Assembly (NCBI GenBank): GCA_002951815.1
Contig: CP019454.1
Coordinates: forward strand, 248,001 to 312,000
Length of the DNA: 64,000 bases
Direction of reading: 5' to 3'
Source: Sulfobacillus thermotolerans
GTDB lineage: Bacteria > Bacillota > Sulfobacillia > Sulfobacillales > Sulfobacillaceae
Of this stretch, positions 53,297 through 62,463 are shown piece by piece. The position numbers were made by a program, and so were the translations under genes. Position 1 is the stretch's first letter. Each line of letters opens with the position of its first letter. Below the pieces are notes generated by a model that was not told the DNA's origin, searched no databases, and saw only the letters and a list, made by a program, of their open reading frames with translations.

Positions 53297-53779
53297 TCAT
53301 TTTTCTTTGCGTGCGGGGTATTGATAGAAGGATGTGATAACTGGCACTGGGCTCCCAAGAACGGGGTAGGCTTTCAGGATGGTTGCCGTACCTTCGTTCC
53401 CCAGCCATACGCGACCCACTAGTGTTGCATTGAAAGTCGTGTGCTTGAACGACACCCATGTATCACCGATTTTATAGCTTACGGGATCGTTCCAGTTCCA
53501 AAAATACTGGGAACTGGACTCTCCGCTTAATATACCGTGAGTTCGGGTAGGCTGCCCATGAGGATTATAATCTGCGATTCCAGTCAAGGCTGCCCAGGCG
53601 ACGAGACCGATCAGCGCGACCTTTGATACCATGGAGGGCACTCTTTTGCTCGTGGTCTGAGACCGAGTTCTCCAGTACCGCGAACGCAACTCCTGTCGCG
53701 TCGGCAACAGCAGTGCTACGATCATAATTGCCGCGGCCCCGTAAACGATAAAGGCGTAGCGGTAAGGCATCACAATCAT
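53297..53779 (-). CDS. small membrane protein, unknown
   Basis: A 160-residue frame with two hydrophobic helices (YAFIVYGAAAIMIVALLLP, about residues 7-25; VSKVALIGLVAWAALTGIA, about 50-68) separated by a basic loop, and a C-terminal beta-rich outside part. No family recognised. ATG at 53779, with GTG 6 nt later as alternative, near GGGGGCAGG. It is opposite and just downstream of PBP2. Real-gene status is likely but not certain. Confidence 0.55.
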   Translation of the reverse strand: MIVMPYRYAFIVYGAAAIMIVALLLPTRQELRSRYWRTRSQTTSKRVPSMVSKVALIGLVAWAALTGIADYNPHGQPTRTHGILSGESSSQYFWNWNDPVSYKIGDTWVSFKHTTFNATLVGRVWLGNEGTATILKAYPVLGSPVPVITSFYQYPARKEK

Positions 53780-54137
53780 ATCCTGCCCCCATTTCGATTA
53801 CGATAGAACGCTTAGTAATGACGAGTCCGCTCAATCCTAGAATCCGTGATCCTTCCTACCTCAACTATGAGGGCCAGTTCCTGCCGCAGTTGCCGTTATA
53901 TGATTGACAAGGATTTTCCTAGGCGGTCATTACCTGGGAAGGTATGTTGCCGGATACCTTCCTAAGGTAATGAATCATGAACTCTCGTCAATCTGCGATG
54001 TCTTGGAAACGCCCTAAAATGATATCGTCGCGCGGCGTGTGGGGCGTTGGGATTTACGCAGCGCGGGCTTCTTCCCAAGGTTATTCACATGTTTTGGACG
54101 GTATCGAGGATTGGTTTGTTAACATATCCTTCTCGCC
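53780..54137. other. gene-free gap
   Basis: No supported gene. A plus-strand frame beginning at 53977 has no ribosome-binding site and runs into the antisense of the thioesterase, so it is not called. Confidence 0.4.
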
Positions 54138-54581
54138 TCATGATTCGGGCAACAAGGGGGTTATCTTCGTACGGAAGGAATCTGGCCACGAGTGGCTTTT
54201 TTGGGTGAGAGCATCCACAAGAACGACCGTGCTATCTTGATTAGCAATGAGCGTGCCCGATTCGCTATCCACCACGAGGTGATATAGACCAAGCGAGGAC
54301 CGTCCAATGGCACTGACTCCCGTATAGATGCGCAAGGTTTGACGATAAAAGGCAGGGGCTAAGTATGTAATGGATTGGTGGGCAAGAACCATCGAGAACT
54401 GCGACGACCACCAATCAAACCCTTCGTCCATCAGCGCATCAAAAAATTCTGTACGGGCTTGCTCAAAGTATATGGCATAAGAGACTTGACTGACGTGGCG
54501 GTTAGCATCTGTTTCACAAAACCGCACGCGTATTATCGTTTCATGCACAAAACGTTTGCCGCCAATCACCAGATCATTCAT
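54138..54581 (-). CDS. hotdog-fold acyl-CoA thioesterase (YbgC/4HBT-like)
   Basis: A 147-residue thioesterase. VRFCETDANRHVSQVSYAIYFEQARTEFFDAL (residues 19-50) matches the 4HBT signature (R-x-x-E/D-T-D-x-x-x-H-x-x-x-Y-x-x-Y-x-E). The usual VGH/MGHVNN aspartate-loop is kept as TDANRHVS. Hydrolyses an acyl-CoA; substrate unknown. It follows the HAD gene on the same strand by 45 nt and may be cotranscribed. Ribosome-binding site weak. Confidence 0.8.
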   Translation of the reverse strand: MNDLVIGGKRFVHETIIRVRFCETDANRHVSQVSYAIYFEQARTEFFDALMDEGFDWWSSQFSMVLAHQSITYLAPAFYRQTLRIYTGVSAIGRSSLGLYHLVVDSESGTLIANQDSTVVLVDALTQKSHSWPDSFRTKITPLLPES

Positions 54582-54626
54582 CGCATGTATGGGGAAGAGT
54601 GACCCGTTCTTCCCGCTCCTCCCTTT

Positions 54627-55319
54627 TTAATTTGAATTATTGGCGTGAATCCCACTCCATGATTCTAGCAAATTGGGAAGGGCTTGGAGCGAGGAGATGG
54701 TGAAATCCGGGCGGAGTACGGATGGCGAAAGGGGTTCCCATCCTCCGAGATCGCCTGACCGACGGCTTAGGTGAATACTCGTAATATGGGCACGCCGTGC
54801 GCCCAGAACATCCTGAGCCACCTTATCGCCGATATGGCAATCAATGGTAGGAGCCTGGGCAAAAATTCGGGGATCCGGTTTAACCCATCCTGATTCCGCT
54901 CCAATAATGCGGGAGAAGAGAACGTCCCAACCCAGCGTCGCAATATATGGCTGTTGATGACAAGACCAGCCGTTGGTGATTAGCACGGCTAAAAGAGGCT
55001 GAGACTGGAGCCACAGCAAGAAGGGCCAAGCGTCGGGGAAAACCAGCGCTAAAATTTGGCGCCGATCAATGGGGACAGGAGGCGGCAATGTGCGTCCTAA
55101 GGCCTTTTGGGCGATACTTTCCCAATCATAGGCGGCCGATTTACGGCCTTGGCGCAGCCGACGGATACTTTCCTTCTCCATCAAGGACCACAATTCTGCG
55201 ACCGATGTCTGCTCCTTGCGCGCCAACTGGTCTAGCCATGGGTGGAGATGAAGTCGCCAGTAGGGATTTTTCAGCAGCGTGCCGTCAATATCTACGCTTA
55301 TCATCCGCAAGCGATGCAC
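54627..55319 (-). CDS. HAD-superfamily hydrolase
   Basis: A 230-residue phosphatase-like protein. ISVDIDGTLLKNP (motif I, residues 7-19; nucleophile and acid Asp), ITNGW (motif II), GWVKPDPRIF (motif III Lys) and HIGDKVAQDVLGARRAHI (motif IV) are in order, with an alpha-helical C1 cap. Substrate unknown; similar to phosphoglycolate/pyrimidine phosphatases. GTG at 55319 has AAGGAG upstream. It is divergent from lysC. Confidence 0.85.
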   Translation of the reverse strand: MHRLRMISVDIDGTLLKNPYWRLHLHPWLDQLARKEQTSVAELWSLMEKESIRRLRQGRKSAAYDWESIAQKALGRTLPPPVPIDRRQILALVFPDAWPFLLWLQSQPLLAVLITNGWSCHQQPYIATLGWDVLFSRIIGAESGWVKPDPRIFAQAPTIDCHIGDKVAQDVLGARRAHITSIHLSRRSGDLGGWEPLSPSVLRPDFTISSLQALPNLLESWSGIHANNSN

Positions 55320-55418
55320 TGTCTGCTCCTTCCATGTGAAAAAATATGCAAAGTCATGCGATGTCAGGCTCTAACTTTGTTATTATAGACGAAAAGTTTG
55401 TAAAGGGTGACGAATGAC

Positions 55419-56648
55419 ATGCTTATTGTGCAAAAATACGGTGGCAGCTCCTTGCGCAGCGCTGAACATTTGCTCAACGTGGCGCGCAAAGTGAAACAGG
55501 CGGTGGACCAAGGGTATCAAGTGGTGGTGGTGGTATCCGCGATGGGGGACAGCACAGACGCTTTAGTCAGTTTGGCAGAACAAATGAGTGCGGTACCTTC
55601 TGCCCGTGAAATGGACCAATTGCTCTCGACAGGAGAAACGCAGTCGAGTGCGCTGATGGCGATGGCACTCGAACACATGGGGATTCCGGCTAAGTCGTTT
55701 TCTGGACGGCTAGCAGGCATCGTGACCACATATGACTACGGCAAAGCCCGCATTGAACACGTTGACCCCAAAGAGTTACGCAATGCCTTAGCGGTAGGCC
55801 TAACACCCGTGGTCGCGGGCTTTCAAGGGATTACGGAGGCGGGAGACATTTCTACGCTCGGGCGCGGGGGCTCAGATTTGACCGCCATTGCGGTGGCCAA
55901 TGCGTTAGGCGCCGACCGGTGTGAAATTTATTCCGATGTAGCGGGAGTCTACACGGCGGATCCACGTATCGTACCATCCGCAACGCCCCTGGGAACGTTA
56001 AGCTATGATGAAATGTTGGAGCTCGCCAGTCAAGGCGCGCAAGTATTGCAAACGCAAGCCGTGGAATTTGCCAAGGGCCAGCAGGTGCCCATTTATGCGC
56101 GGTCGACGTTCAGTGATGACCCCGGCACTGTGATAGCGGAAGCGGACAACATGGAGAAACCGGCTGTCACCGCGGTGGCGTTAAACCGCCACATTGCGAA
56201 AATCGGTTTAATCGGCGTGCCGGATGCACCCGGCGTGGCGGCCTTGCTCTTTGGGCAATTGGCTGAGCATGGGGTGAATGTAGAACTCATCATTCAAGCT
56301 GTCTCCCATAATCAGCTCAATGACATTGCCTTTACGATTGAAGAGCAAGATGTTAGGCGTGCTGAGCCTATTGTAGAGGACTGCCTCCGTCAACTAGGAG
56401 GTCAGTCGCTTGTCATTGACACCGATGTGGCCAAGGTCTCCGCCATTGGCTCAGGAATGCTAGGACGGCCTGGAGTTGCCGCGCGTATCTTTCAAGCCCT
56501 GGCTAGCCAAGGAATTAATATTCAAATGATCGGAACATCTGAAATTAAGATTTCATGCATCATTGCCCGTGAACATGCCGAACAAGCGCTTGAGGCTATT
56601 CATACCGCTTTTGGATTAGGGGCTTCCAGTGAAATGGTAGAAGAGTAA
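55419..56648 (+). CDS. lysC: aspartate kinase
   Basis: First step of the aspartate pathway (Lys, Thr, Met, diaminopimelate), ATP-dependent. 409 residues: VQKYGGSSLRSAEHL (residues 4-18), STGETQSSALMA, FQGITEAGDISTLGRGGSDLTA and DRCEIYSDVAGVYTADPRIVP (kinase), then two ACT domains (LIGVPDAPGVAALLFGQLAE, AIGSGMLGRPGVAARIFQALA), the allosteric part. ATG at 55419 is preferred over GTG 55407 because AAAGGG lies about 11 nt upstream. It has a shared convergent terminator. Diaminopimelate feeds peptidoglycan and spore dipicolinate. Confidence 0.95.
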   Translation: MLIVQKYGGSSLRSAEHLLNVARKVKQAVDQGYQVVVVVSAMGDSTDALVSLAEQMSAVPSAREMDQLLSTGETQSSALMAMALEHMGIPAKSFSGRLAGIVTTYDYGKARIEHVDPKELRNALAVGLTPVVAGFQGITEAGDISTLGRGGSDLTAIAVANALGADRCEIYSDVAGVYTADPRIVPSATPLGTLSYDEMLELASQGAQVLQTQAVEFAKGQQVPIYARSTFSDDPGTVIAEADNMEKPAVTAVALNRHIAKIGLIGVPDAPGVAALLFGQLAEHGVNVELIIQAVSHNQLNDIAFTIEEQDVRRAEPIVEDCLRQLGGQSLVIDTDVAKVSAIGSGMLGRPGVAARIFQALASQGINIQMIGTSEIKISCIIAREHAEQALEAIHTAFGLGASSEMVEE

Positions 56649-56696
56649 AGAGGAGCCTAGGCTGCCCCGTAGGGGGCGCCTGGGCTCCTCTTTATT
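56647..56696. terminator. bidirectional terminator, lysC / DUF1641 gene
   Basis: A long stem (56647-56662 with 56678-56693, one G-U), an inner CCCC/GGGG extension, and TTTATTT on the plus side with AAAG at the base for the minus side. It ends both convergent genes. Confidence 0.8.
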
Positions 56697-57243
56697 TGTG
56701 TTCGTGTTTTTGCTGCGGAAGTGCTCGGTGTCGGAAGAGAGGCGCGAGCTTGCCCGCCATAACCCCCATCATCCGCAATCCTGTTTGCACTTCTTTGTCT
56801 TGCATCACGCGCATTAACCCCAAAAAGCCGCCCAAATGCTCGCTCTCCTGGGCCGATTGGCGCGCAGCGTCCTTAATCGAAGCTTTTAAGACTTCCGCAA
56901 AGGATGTTTCTTGAGCCATATCCAATAGCGAAACGAAGAACTGGTTGAGGTTGTCTTGCGTCAACATCGTGGTCGCAAGGCCAAGCAGCGTGCCAATTTG
57001 GGTGATAATGCCTTGCTCGTGTAGACTCGCTAAAACCTCCATCGTTTCACGTAGGGCGGGCATAGCCCCATCTGGCAGGAAGGTTGCTCCTTGAGCGAGA
57101 TATTCCGTCGCTACGGCACCGGCAGGCCCTGCTAAAAGCTTGTTGACGACGGTGACGAGATCTCCGAGCTGTGCCAAACCCTGCCATTGGTCCTGAGTTA
57201 GGTTGGGGATGTCTTTGGCTTGTAAGGTGGCTGTATCACTCAT
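56692..57243 (-). CDS. DUF1641 protein, SQR companion
   Basis: A 183-residue, mostly alpha-helical soluble protein. LVTVVNKLLAGPAGAVATEYL, LHEQGIITQIGTLLGLATTML and HLGGFLGLMRVMQDKEVQTGLRMM match the DUF1641 repeat style, a family seen next to sulfide:quinone oxidoreductases and to formate dehydrogenase (YrhD). Role unknown; a membrane-quinone or assembly partner has been guessed. It is 4 nt downstream of SQR-like 1, so the two are one operon. ATG at 57243 has GAAGGGG upstream. Confidence 0.8.
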   Translation of the reverse strand: MSDTATLQAKDIPNLTQDQWQGLAQLGDLVTVVNKLLAGPAGAVATEYLAQGATFLPDGAMPALRETMEVLASLHEQGIITQIGTLLGLATTMLTQDNLNQFFVSLLDMAQETSFAEVLKASIKDAARQSAQESEHLGGFLGLMRVMQDKEVQTGLRMMGVMAGKLAPLFRHRALPQQKHEHK

Positions 57244-57247
57244 TATA

Positions 57248-58516
57248 TCACCCCTTCGTCAGCATTTCGGTCAAAAAGTCGGCCACCGGAATCCCCCAGT
57301 CAGGCACTTTACCCTTGGTCCGGAAAAACATTTCTTTATACTGCAGTTTCAGCAAAAAAGGTACGTGGCCCATACGGAAGACTTCCCGGTCTCCACCGTA
57401 CCAGGTGTTGGAACTGATATAAAACGCTTGATTGTGGCCCATATCGCCTATACAGTCCACGATTGGACGCATTGGTTCGTCAGCTTTACGGGCATTCATC
57501 ATGCCCAGGTCCTTGGCAATTTGATGCGCGACAACGTCCGCTCCCATATGAGCGAGGATCCCCAGTTTCGGTACAGTGACCGCAGCAGCGTCGCCACAGG
57601 CAAAGACATTATGATATTTGGGGTTGCGCATGGTCATATCCGTTAAAACAAAGCCAACGTCATCGGAAATGGGCAAGTCTTTCAAAAAGGCATGGGGCAC
57701 CCAGTCAGGAAAAACAATTTTCAGCTCCGCTTCGATACTGGGACCATGGGCAAACTCAATGCCGTCTTGGGTAATACGGCTAATATCATGGGTATTGTTG
57801 ACATAGTGAAAGCCCATGGTTCCGGCTTTGGACAACAAGGCATGGACAATGCCTTGGCCGGCGTCCTCCGCAATCCATTCGGCCGGAGTAAAGACAGTCA
57901 CTTTATCAGGCCCACCGAGATTATGAGATTCAAGCCAAGCCCCCATACTGAGCATCACTTCGACGGGCGGACCTTCACAAGCGGCTTCGGCGGTGGGCAC
58001 CAAATCACGGGTTTTGGTGCCCTGGTGAAAGCGGGCGGATCCGACGGCGATGGGGCCTCCTTGATACTCATGATAGAGATAATGGCGCAGACGGTTGCCG
58101 TAGTATGTATCACTGACGGTATGACCATATTCGGCAAACCCCTCGATTTTGTCATAGGCAAGCCTGGCACCCACCGCAATGACTAAGTAGTCATAGTGGA
58201 TTTTTGCTACCGTGGCCCCTAAACGCTCTACGGGGAGATATTCCACCCATTGACCATCCACGTCTAAATTTTGGACATCACCCAGAATAAAGTCCAAATG
58301 ATCTTCCTTCATCGCAGGAATTAATGGCATATGCATGGAATACATCGGGTTGCGATCTTCTAAGACTTCGATCCCGATATTCGGTACAAATAACAAGTAG
58401 GATTTGCGGTCAATGACCGTAATATCAACGGAATCGCGGGCAAACTCCCGGATTTTTTGGGCTGCGCCGAGTCCGGCAAAGTTCGAACCCAGCACAACAA
58501 CGTGCGGTTTTCCCAA
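57248..58516 (-). CDS. sulfide:quinone oxidoreductase-like flavoprotein 1
   Basis: An FAD-dependent NAD(P)/quinone oxidoreductase of 422 residues, membrane-associated. Rossmann loop VVVLGSNFAGLGAAQKIREF (residues 7-26), a second dinucleotide segment YDYLVIAVGARLAY, and NVFACGDAAAVTVPKLG at the FAD site. EAACEGPPVEVM corresponds to the position of the redox cysteine C160 of classical SQR, and IVDCIGDMG to C356; the position of C128 has no Cys (GHTVSDTYY). TTG at 58516 has AGGAGGTGG 7 nt upstream. It would move electrons from sulfide to quinone. Cotranscribed with the DUF1641 gene. Confidence 0.82.
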   Translation of the reverse strand: MGKPHVVVLGSNFAGLGAAQKIREFARDSVDITVIDRKSYLLFVPNIGIEVLEDRNPMYSMHMPLIPAMKEDHLDFILGDVQNLDVDGQWVEYLPVERLGATVAKIHYDYLVIAVGARLAYDKIEGFAEYGHTVSDTYYGNRLRHYLYHEYQGGPIAVGSARFHQGTKTRDLVPTAEAACEGPPVEVMLSMGAWLESHNLGGPDKVTVFTPAEWIAEDAGQGIVHALLSKAGTMGFHYVNNTHDISRITQDGIEFAHGPSIEAELKIVFPDWVPHAFLKDLPISDDVGFVLTDMTMRNPKYHNVFACGDAAAVTVPKLGILAHMGADVVAHQIAKDLGMMNARKADEPMRPIVDCIGDMGHNQAFYISSNTWYGGDREVFRMGHVPFLLKLQYKEMFFRTKGKVPDWGIPVADFLTEMLTKG

Positions 58517-58664
58517 AGATAAGCCACCTCCTATCAATACGCTACTAACCCTAATCTGTCCAAAACCGACGGGATCGAATCCTAGCAATTCATGGACTAG
58601 GCAAAGCCTGCATTATTCTTTCAGAGACTGTATTTAATGGCGTATGATGAAAGAGATCATAAGC

Positions 58665-59114
58665 ATGCGTATTGAGAAAGAAGGAATAGATACGGCAACA
58701 GTTTATACGATCGTTTTAGTAGCCCACGTCACCTGTGCCATCACCGGGTTTTTGGGCGCTACAGGCCTTGTCGTCGCGGCATATCGTCAGCGTAAAACGG
58801 GGGAATTGCCGGCGAAGTTTTGGCAATATCAGGCGTACGTACAAATCATTACGGTGCTTTTAGGGCTCTTTGGGATGACCTTGTTTTTAATGGGGGGCCG
58901 TCCGAAAGTGATCTTTCATATTCTCTATGGCCTCATGGCGTTGTTAACGGTCCTCGTGGAGCGAGGTTTGGGTCCAGGCAGGCAATTGCGTGAAGTGCTG
59001 GCGCATGATTATGGCCACGGCAAATTTAATGAAGCGTGGTGGTTTTTTGGCTTAAACTTGTTTCTCTGGGCCATGTATGGCCGGGGCCTCACCACCGGGT
59101 TTTGGGGTTTCTAA
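58665..59114 (+). CDS. four-helix membrane protein of unknown function
   Basis: A 149-residue protein with four hydrophobic helices (TIVLVAHVTCAITGFLGATG, VQIITVLLGLFGMTLFLMGG, IFHILYGLMALLTVLVERG, WFFGLNLFLWAMYG). Histidines in the first and third helices and near HDYGHGKFNEAWW could be haem or metal ligands, but this is only a suggestion. The start is uncertain: ATG 58644 or 58665. It is divergent from SQR-like 1 and convergent with SQR-like 2, suggesting a link with quinone chemistry. A terminator follows. Confidence 0.65.
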   Translation: MRIEKEGIDTATVYTIVLVAHVTCAITGFLGATGLVVAAYRQRKTGELPAKFWQYQAYVQIITVLLGLFGMTLFLMGGRPKVIFHILYGLMALLTVLVERGLGPGRQLREVLAHDYGHGKFNEAWWFFGLNLFLWAMYGRGLTTGFWGF

Positions 59115-59118
59115 GGAG

Positions 59119-59153
59119 CGAGCCGCCACGGACACCCAGGGCGGCTCGGTTTT
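59119..59153 (+). terminator. terminator between convergent genes
   Basis: CGAGCCGCC/GGCGGCTCG (59119-59127 with 59140-59148), then GTTTTC. Good rho-independent form on the plus strand. Confidence 0.8.
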
Positions 59154-59160
59154 CGGGCAG

Positions 59161-60306
59161 CTATTTTGGCATGGACAAGCCCCATTTTTTGAACACGGGA
59201 GTGTGCACAAACGTGTAAGCCAAGGCGGCTTTCGCTAGAGGCCATTGTCGGCCGATTTTAAATTCTTGATGTTCTTGTGACCACAACGAACGCCGCACAA
59301 ATAAACCTTCACCCGTACCAAGATCTAGCACACAACTCATTTCATGGTCATAAAGCTTATGGGGTTTACCAGTTTCTAGCAAATCTTGGGTGAGGTTGTA
59401 CACCGCCGTCTCGGCTTGCAGCATCGCGGTGTGGCCTTGTTTGGGCCCTTCAAAGGCCACAGCGCTACCCGCGACATAAATATCAGGATAGCGCACGCTT
59501 TGCATATCCTTACCGGTTTCTAGCCAATCGCGGGGGTTATCTCCGGCCAAGGATTTTTGGGCATCCTCTCCGCGAAAGGGAGGCGTAATAATAGTTAAAA
59601 CGGAAGGCAGTTCTTCCCCATTACTTAAGATCACCCGGTCGGCTTTGACTTCCTTGATTTGAACGGGACCATGCCGCGTGATGTGACGTTCAGCAAAAAC
59701 TTTGGTTAAAAATTCTGTGGCTTCTGGTCCTGCAGGGGCCCAGAGTTTGGGTAAAGGGTCAACAAAATCGATGGACCCCGCCACTTTGTGGTCTTTCATC
59801 CATTCTTCGAGCTCTAAGGCCACCTCAAAGGCGGGTCCGCCGGTTTGCACGTTTTGGGCCCATCCCACCACAGTCGGTCCGCCGTGATAGCGGGTGAGAG
59901 CGTCTTTAAGGGCCAAAGCACCGTCCGGTGTGCACACGTTATAGCCGTGTTCGCGCAAGCCCGGTACTTCGTCATAGGCGAGTTTTTCCCCTAAGGCCAC
60001 GATGAGTTTGTCGTACTTGATAGGCCCTTGATCCGTCATAAGGGTTTGCGCTTCGGGGTTGATGGAGGTGATGGCGGCTTCGACAAAATGAATACGAGTC
60101 CGTTTATAGATTGTACGCAAATCAAAAGTAATATCTTTTAGCGACTTTTTGCCAAAGGCTAATAAGACTAAAGATGGGCGATAGACAAAGGTGGCATCAC
60201 GGGCTACCACTGTGATGCGGTGACCGCTGTGCCGCAATAACCGTTTGAGCTTAATGGCGGCAGTGAGTCCGGCAAAGCCACTCCCTGCAATGACAACATC
60301 AGCCAT
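59161..60306 (-). CDS. sulfide:quinone oxidoreductase-like flavoprotein 2
   Basis: A 381-residue FAD protein. MADVVIAGSGFAGLTAAIKLKRL (residues 1-23) is the Rossmann fold; YDKLIVALGEKLAYDEVPG follows, and PDIYVAGSAVAFEGPKQGHTA holds the FAD site near residue 294. YNVCTPDGAL matches the C128 position of SQR and MSCVLDLGTGEG the C356 position, while the C160 position has QTGGPAFEV without Cys. The Cys pattern is thus complementary to that of SQR-like 1. ATG at 60306 has AGGAGG. Single gene; sulfide or another sulfur donor may be the substrate. Confidence 0.8.
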   Translation of the reverse strand: MADVVIAGSGFAGLTAAIKLKRLLRHSGHRITVVARDATFVYRPSLVLLAFGKKSLKDITFDLRTIYKRTRIHFVEAAITSINPEAQTLMTDQGPIKYDKLIVALGEKLAYDEVPGLREHGYNVCTPDGALALKDALTRYHGGPTVVGWAQNVQTGGPAFEVALELEEWMKDHKVAGSIDFVDPLPKLWAPAGPEATEFLTKVFAERHITRHGPVQIKEVKADRVILSNGEELPSVLTIITPPFRGEDAQKSLAGDNPRDWLETGKDMQSVRYPDIYVAGSAVAFEGPKQGHTAMLQAETAVYNLTQDLLETGKPHKLYDHEMSCVLDLGTGEGLFVRRSLWSQEHQEFKIGRQWPLAKAALAYTFVHTPVFKKWGLSMPK

Positions 60307-60546
60307 GGGAACATCCTCCTTTTTGCAACCTGCTTGCAATTGCATTGATTATACTCCGTTTGTCGACCCGTACTACATAGTCCAGACGAGTGCATTTGGG
60401 CCTAGTGCTTTGGAACCAGGCAGACCGGGCACGATGCATGCCGTGAACGGTCTCATTGGACCTTCGATGACAGGCACAGTGGCCGTATTGCGTTAGTGTT
60501 GCACGGACTATGCTAAATATATACGAATGCAAGGGAGTGTTCGAGG

Positions 60547-60882
60547 ATGGCGGAAGCATTTTCCTCATATAATCCGTCTACCACCCATATCTGGCCTGGT
60601 CTTGCCATGGTGGGTCTTTTAATTGTCGGGATGATTGCGTTGGCATGGCTGACCGTCAATGTGGAACGGTTGTGGACGGCGTGGGAGCAGTGGAGGGGAC
60701 GCATGGTGCTGCATGCATTGTACTCCTCACAGGGTAAAGTGTGTATATTGAAGTTTTCAAGGATTCGGCCCATGTTGCGTCGGTATTGGCGCCATCAACA
60801 ATCCCATACCGCCAAGGCCCACGCCAAAGGACCTGAGAAGGTGATCTCTCGTCCCATACGCCGGACTCATCCGGTTCGGTGA
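60547..60882 (+). CDS. small single-helix membrane protein
   Basis: A 111-residue frame with one hydrophobic helix (GLAMVGLLIVGMIALAWLTVNV, about residues 18-39) followed by a basic tail. No family recognised. ATG at 60547 has AGGGAG upstream, and a promoter-like TTGCAC...TACGAA lies just before. A small membrane partner of the flavoproteins is possible but not shown. Confidence 0.5.
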   Translation: MAEAFSSYNPSTTHIWPGLAMVGLLIVGMIALAWLTVNVERLWTAWEQWRGRMVLHALYSSQGKVCILKFSRIRPMLRRYWRHQQSHTAKAHAKGPEKVISRPIRRTHPVR

Positions 60883-61011
60883 TGGGATGACAAAAAAGCG
60901 CCGGTGGGGTGGGCGAAGTTTCTTTTGCTCGCTACCAGCGGGGCGTGAGGCCAAGTCTCGTCTTTGGCGGATGAGGTTTTTCGCTGGGAAATAGTCTTGG
61001 GTACACAACCT

Positions 61012-62310
61012 CTAGATCTTACGCAAGATGAAGATTTGCTCGCCATTCATGGTCGCCACTTTTTGCCCGGCAGTATTCGTCGGGCTATTTTCTTTGGGCA
61101 TGCGTTTTAGAGGAATTGACCGGGTAACGTTGACGATGGGTTTTAGACCGTACCGCTCTGATAGTTCAATAATGATTTGGTCGGTGAGCAGTTGAACGTT
61201 TTTGACGATACGGTTGCCGACTACCCAGCATTGATAGCCTCCGGGACGCAGTACGCGGGCAATTTCACCAAGAGCTTGGTCGAGGTCTTGATAAAAGGCC
61301 AAGACTTCGCGGGCACGGCGGGGATCACGGGCTGCAATTTGGCCTAAGGCTTTTTGGAGGACTGGTGAGGGTAAGGTGTTGGCAAGCACATCGGCCGATT
61401 GCCCGCCCAATAACGAACGATCTATCTGGTGGGGAGCCGGCTGCTCATCGTTCGCATCGAGCCCTAGCCACTGCAGCGAGAGACGCGAAAACTGGCCATA
61501 GGCCACTGTTGTTCGGCTGTCCCCGTAGGGAGGAGACGTTACCATTAAGTCGAATGACGCATCGGGAAAAGCCGACAGATTCATGGCGTTGGCCGCATGC
61601 AGTCTGACAGGCGGCAATGGCTGTCGCGATGCGAGTTGACGATTGCCGATTTCATTGCGGTTGAGGACTTTGCGAAAGACCGCGAAAACATCGGGATTCC
61701 AAGCCTCTAGGCGCTTGGCATCGAGACGGTAGAGCTTGAATTCGGCATTGCGGCTGTTGGATGTCCACCGCACGGTATCCGAAAAGGCGACCCAGAAAAA
61801 CGGCTGAAGAGCGGCGGGGACTACGTCGTCAATAGCGCGGCGAAGCCTCGTAAGCGCCGCGATGACGGGTTCTTTGAACCAAAAGGTTAGATGGGCGAAC
61901 TGTGGCCAGTCGGCTTCTGATACGGACATGCTTGCAGCATACGCTAACACGTCAGGGATCGTCTGTGCCAACCAGCTAGGGTCATACACGGTGGTTTTCG
62001 CTTGGCTGATAAGGCGCGCTAACGGATTTAAATCGGAACCGGTCACGGCTAAGTGTTGCAATAGCCCCTCGACAAGGCTTGTGCCGCTGCCCATAAAGGG
62101 ATCAAAGAGCGTCCGAATCTGGGGTTGATGCGTGCGAATTAGCTGAATCAAATGCCTGGCCACTTGGGGAATCATCATGGCCGGATAGCTGTGATATCCA
62201 TGCGTCCATTCTTTTGTGTTAGCTGCTGGAAAATCCCAGTATCCTGCGGGCCGTTGTAAAAGCGTGCGGCGAATGGCGTCATCAGGCGCTGCTGATAAAG
62301 AAATAGGCAC
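61012..62310 (-). CDS. orphan DNA methyltransferase (N4-C/N6-A type)
   Basis: A 432-residue SAM-dependent DNA methylase. LFDPFMGSGTSLVEGLLQ (motif X/I with FxGxG, about residues 67-84) comes before VTSPPYGDSRTTVAYGQFSR (motif IV SPPY, about 256-275), the permuted order of beta-type amino-methyltransferases. EIARVLRPGGYQCWVVGN is the VLRPGG motif. GTG at 62310 has AAAGGAGG 6 nt upstream; the ATG at 62316 is too close. No restriction enzyme or specificity subunit is adjacent, so it is likely an orphan modification enzyme or a regulator. The target sequence is unknown. Confidence 0.82.
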   Translation of the reverse strand: MPISLSAAPDDAIRRTLLQRPAGYWDFPAANTKEWTHGYHSYPAMMIPQVARHLIQLIRTHQPQIRTLFDPFMGSGTSLVEGLLQHLAVTGSDLNPLARLISQAKTTVYDPSWLAQTIPDVLAYAASMSVSEADWPQFAHLTFWFKEPVIAALTRLRRAIDDVVPAALQPFFWVAFSDTVRWTSNSRNAEFKLYRLDAKRLEAWNPDVFAVFRKVLNRNEIGNRQLASRQPLPPVRLHAANAMNLSAFPDASFDLMVTSPPYGDSRTTVAYGQFSRLSLQWLGLDANDEQPAPHQIDRSLLGGQSADVLANTLPSPVLQKALGQIAARDPRRAREVLAFYQDLDQALGEIARVLRPGGYQCWVVGNRIVKNVQLLTDQIIIELSERYGLKPIVNVTRSIPLKRMPKENSPTNTAGQKVATMNGEQIFILRKI

Positions 62311-62463
62311 GAACATCCTCCTTTACGCTAGCTAGTGTACCATGACCCCATTTTTTGGACCAGGTGGGTTGGGGGAAAACGATACAGGCTGAAATGGCCA
62401 TAACGGGTCGTCTTGCGGGACATGGTAAAATTAGAGCGATGCGGGAAAAGAGGTGGGCTCTTC

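Noticed and set aside
53977-54240. Plus-strand 87-residue frame
   Set aside because: No ribosome-binding site or family, and its second half is antisense to the thioesterase gene.
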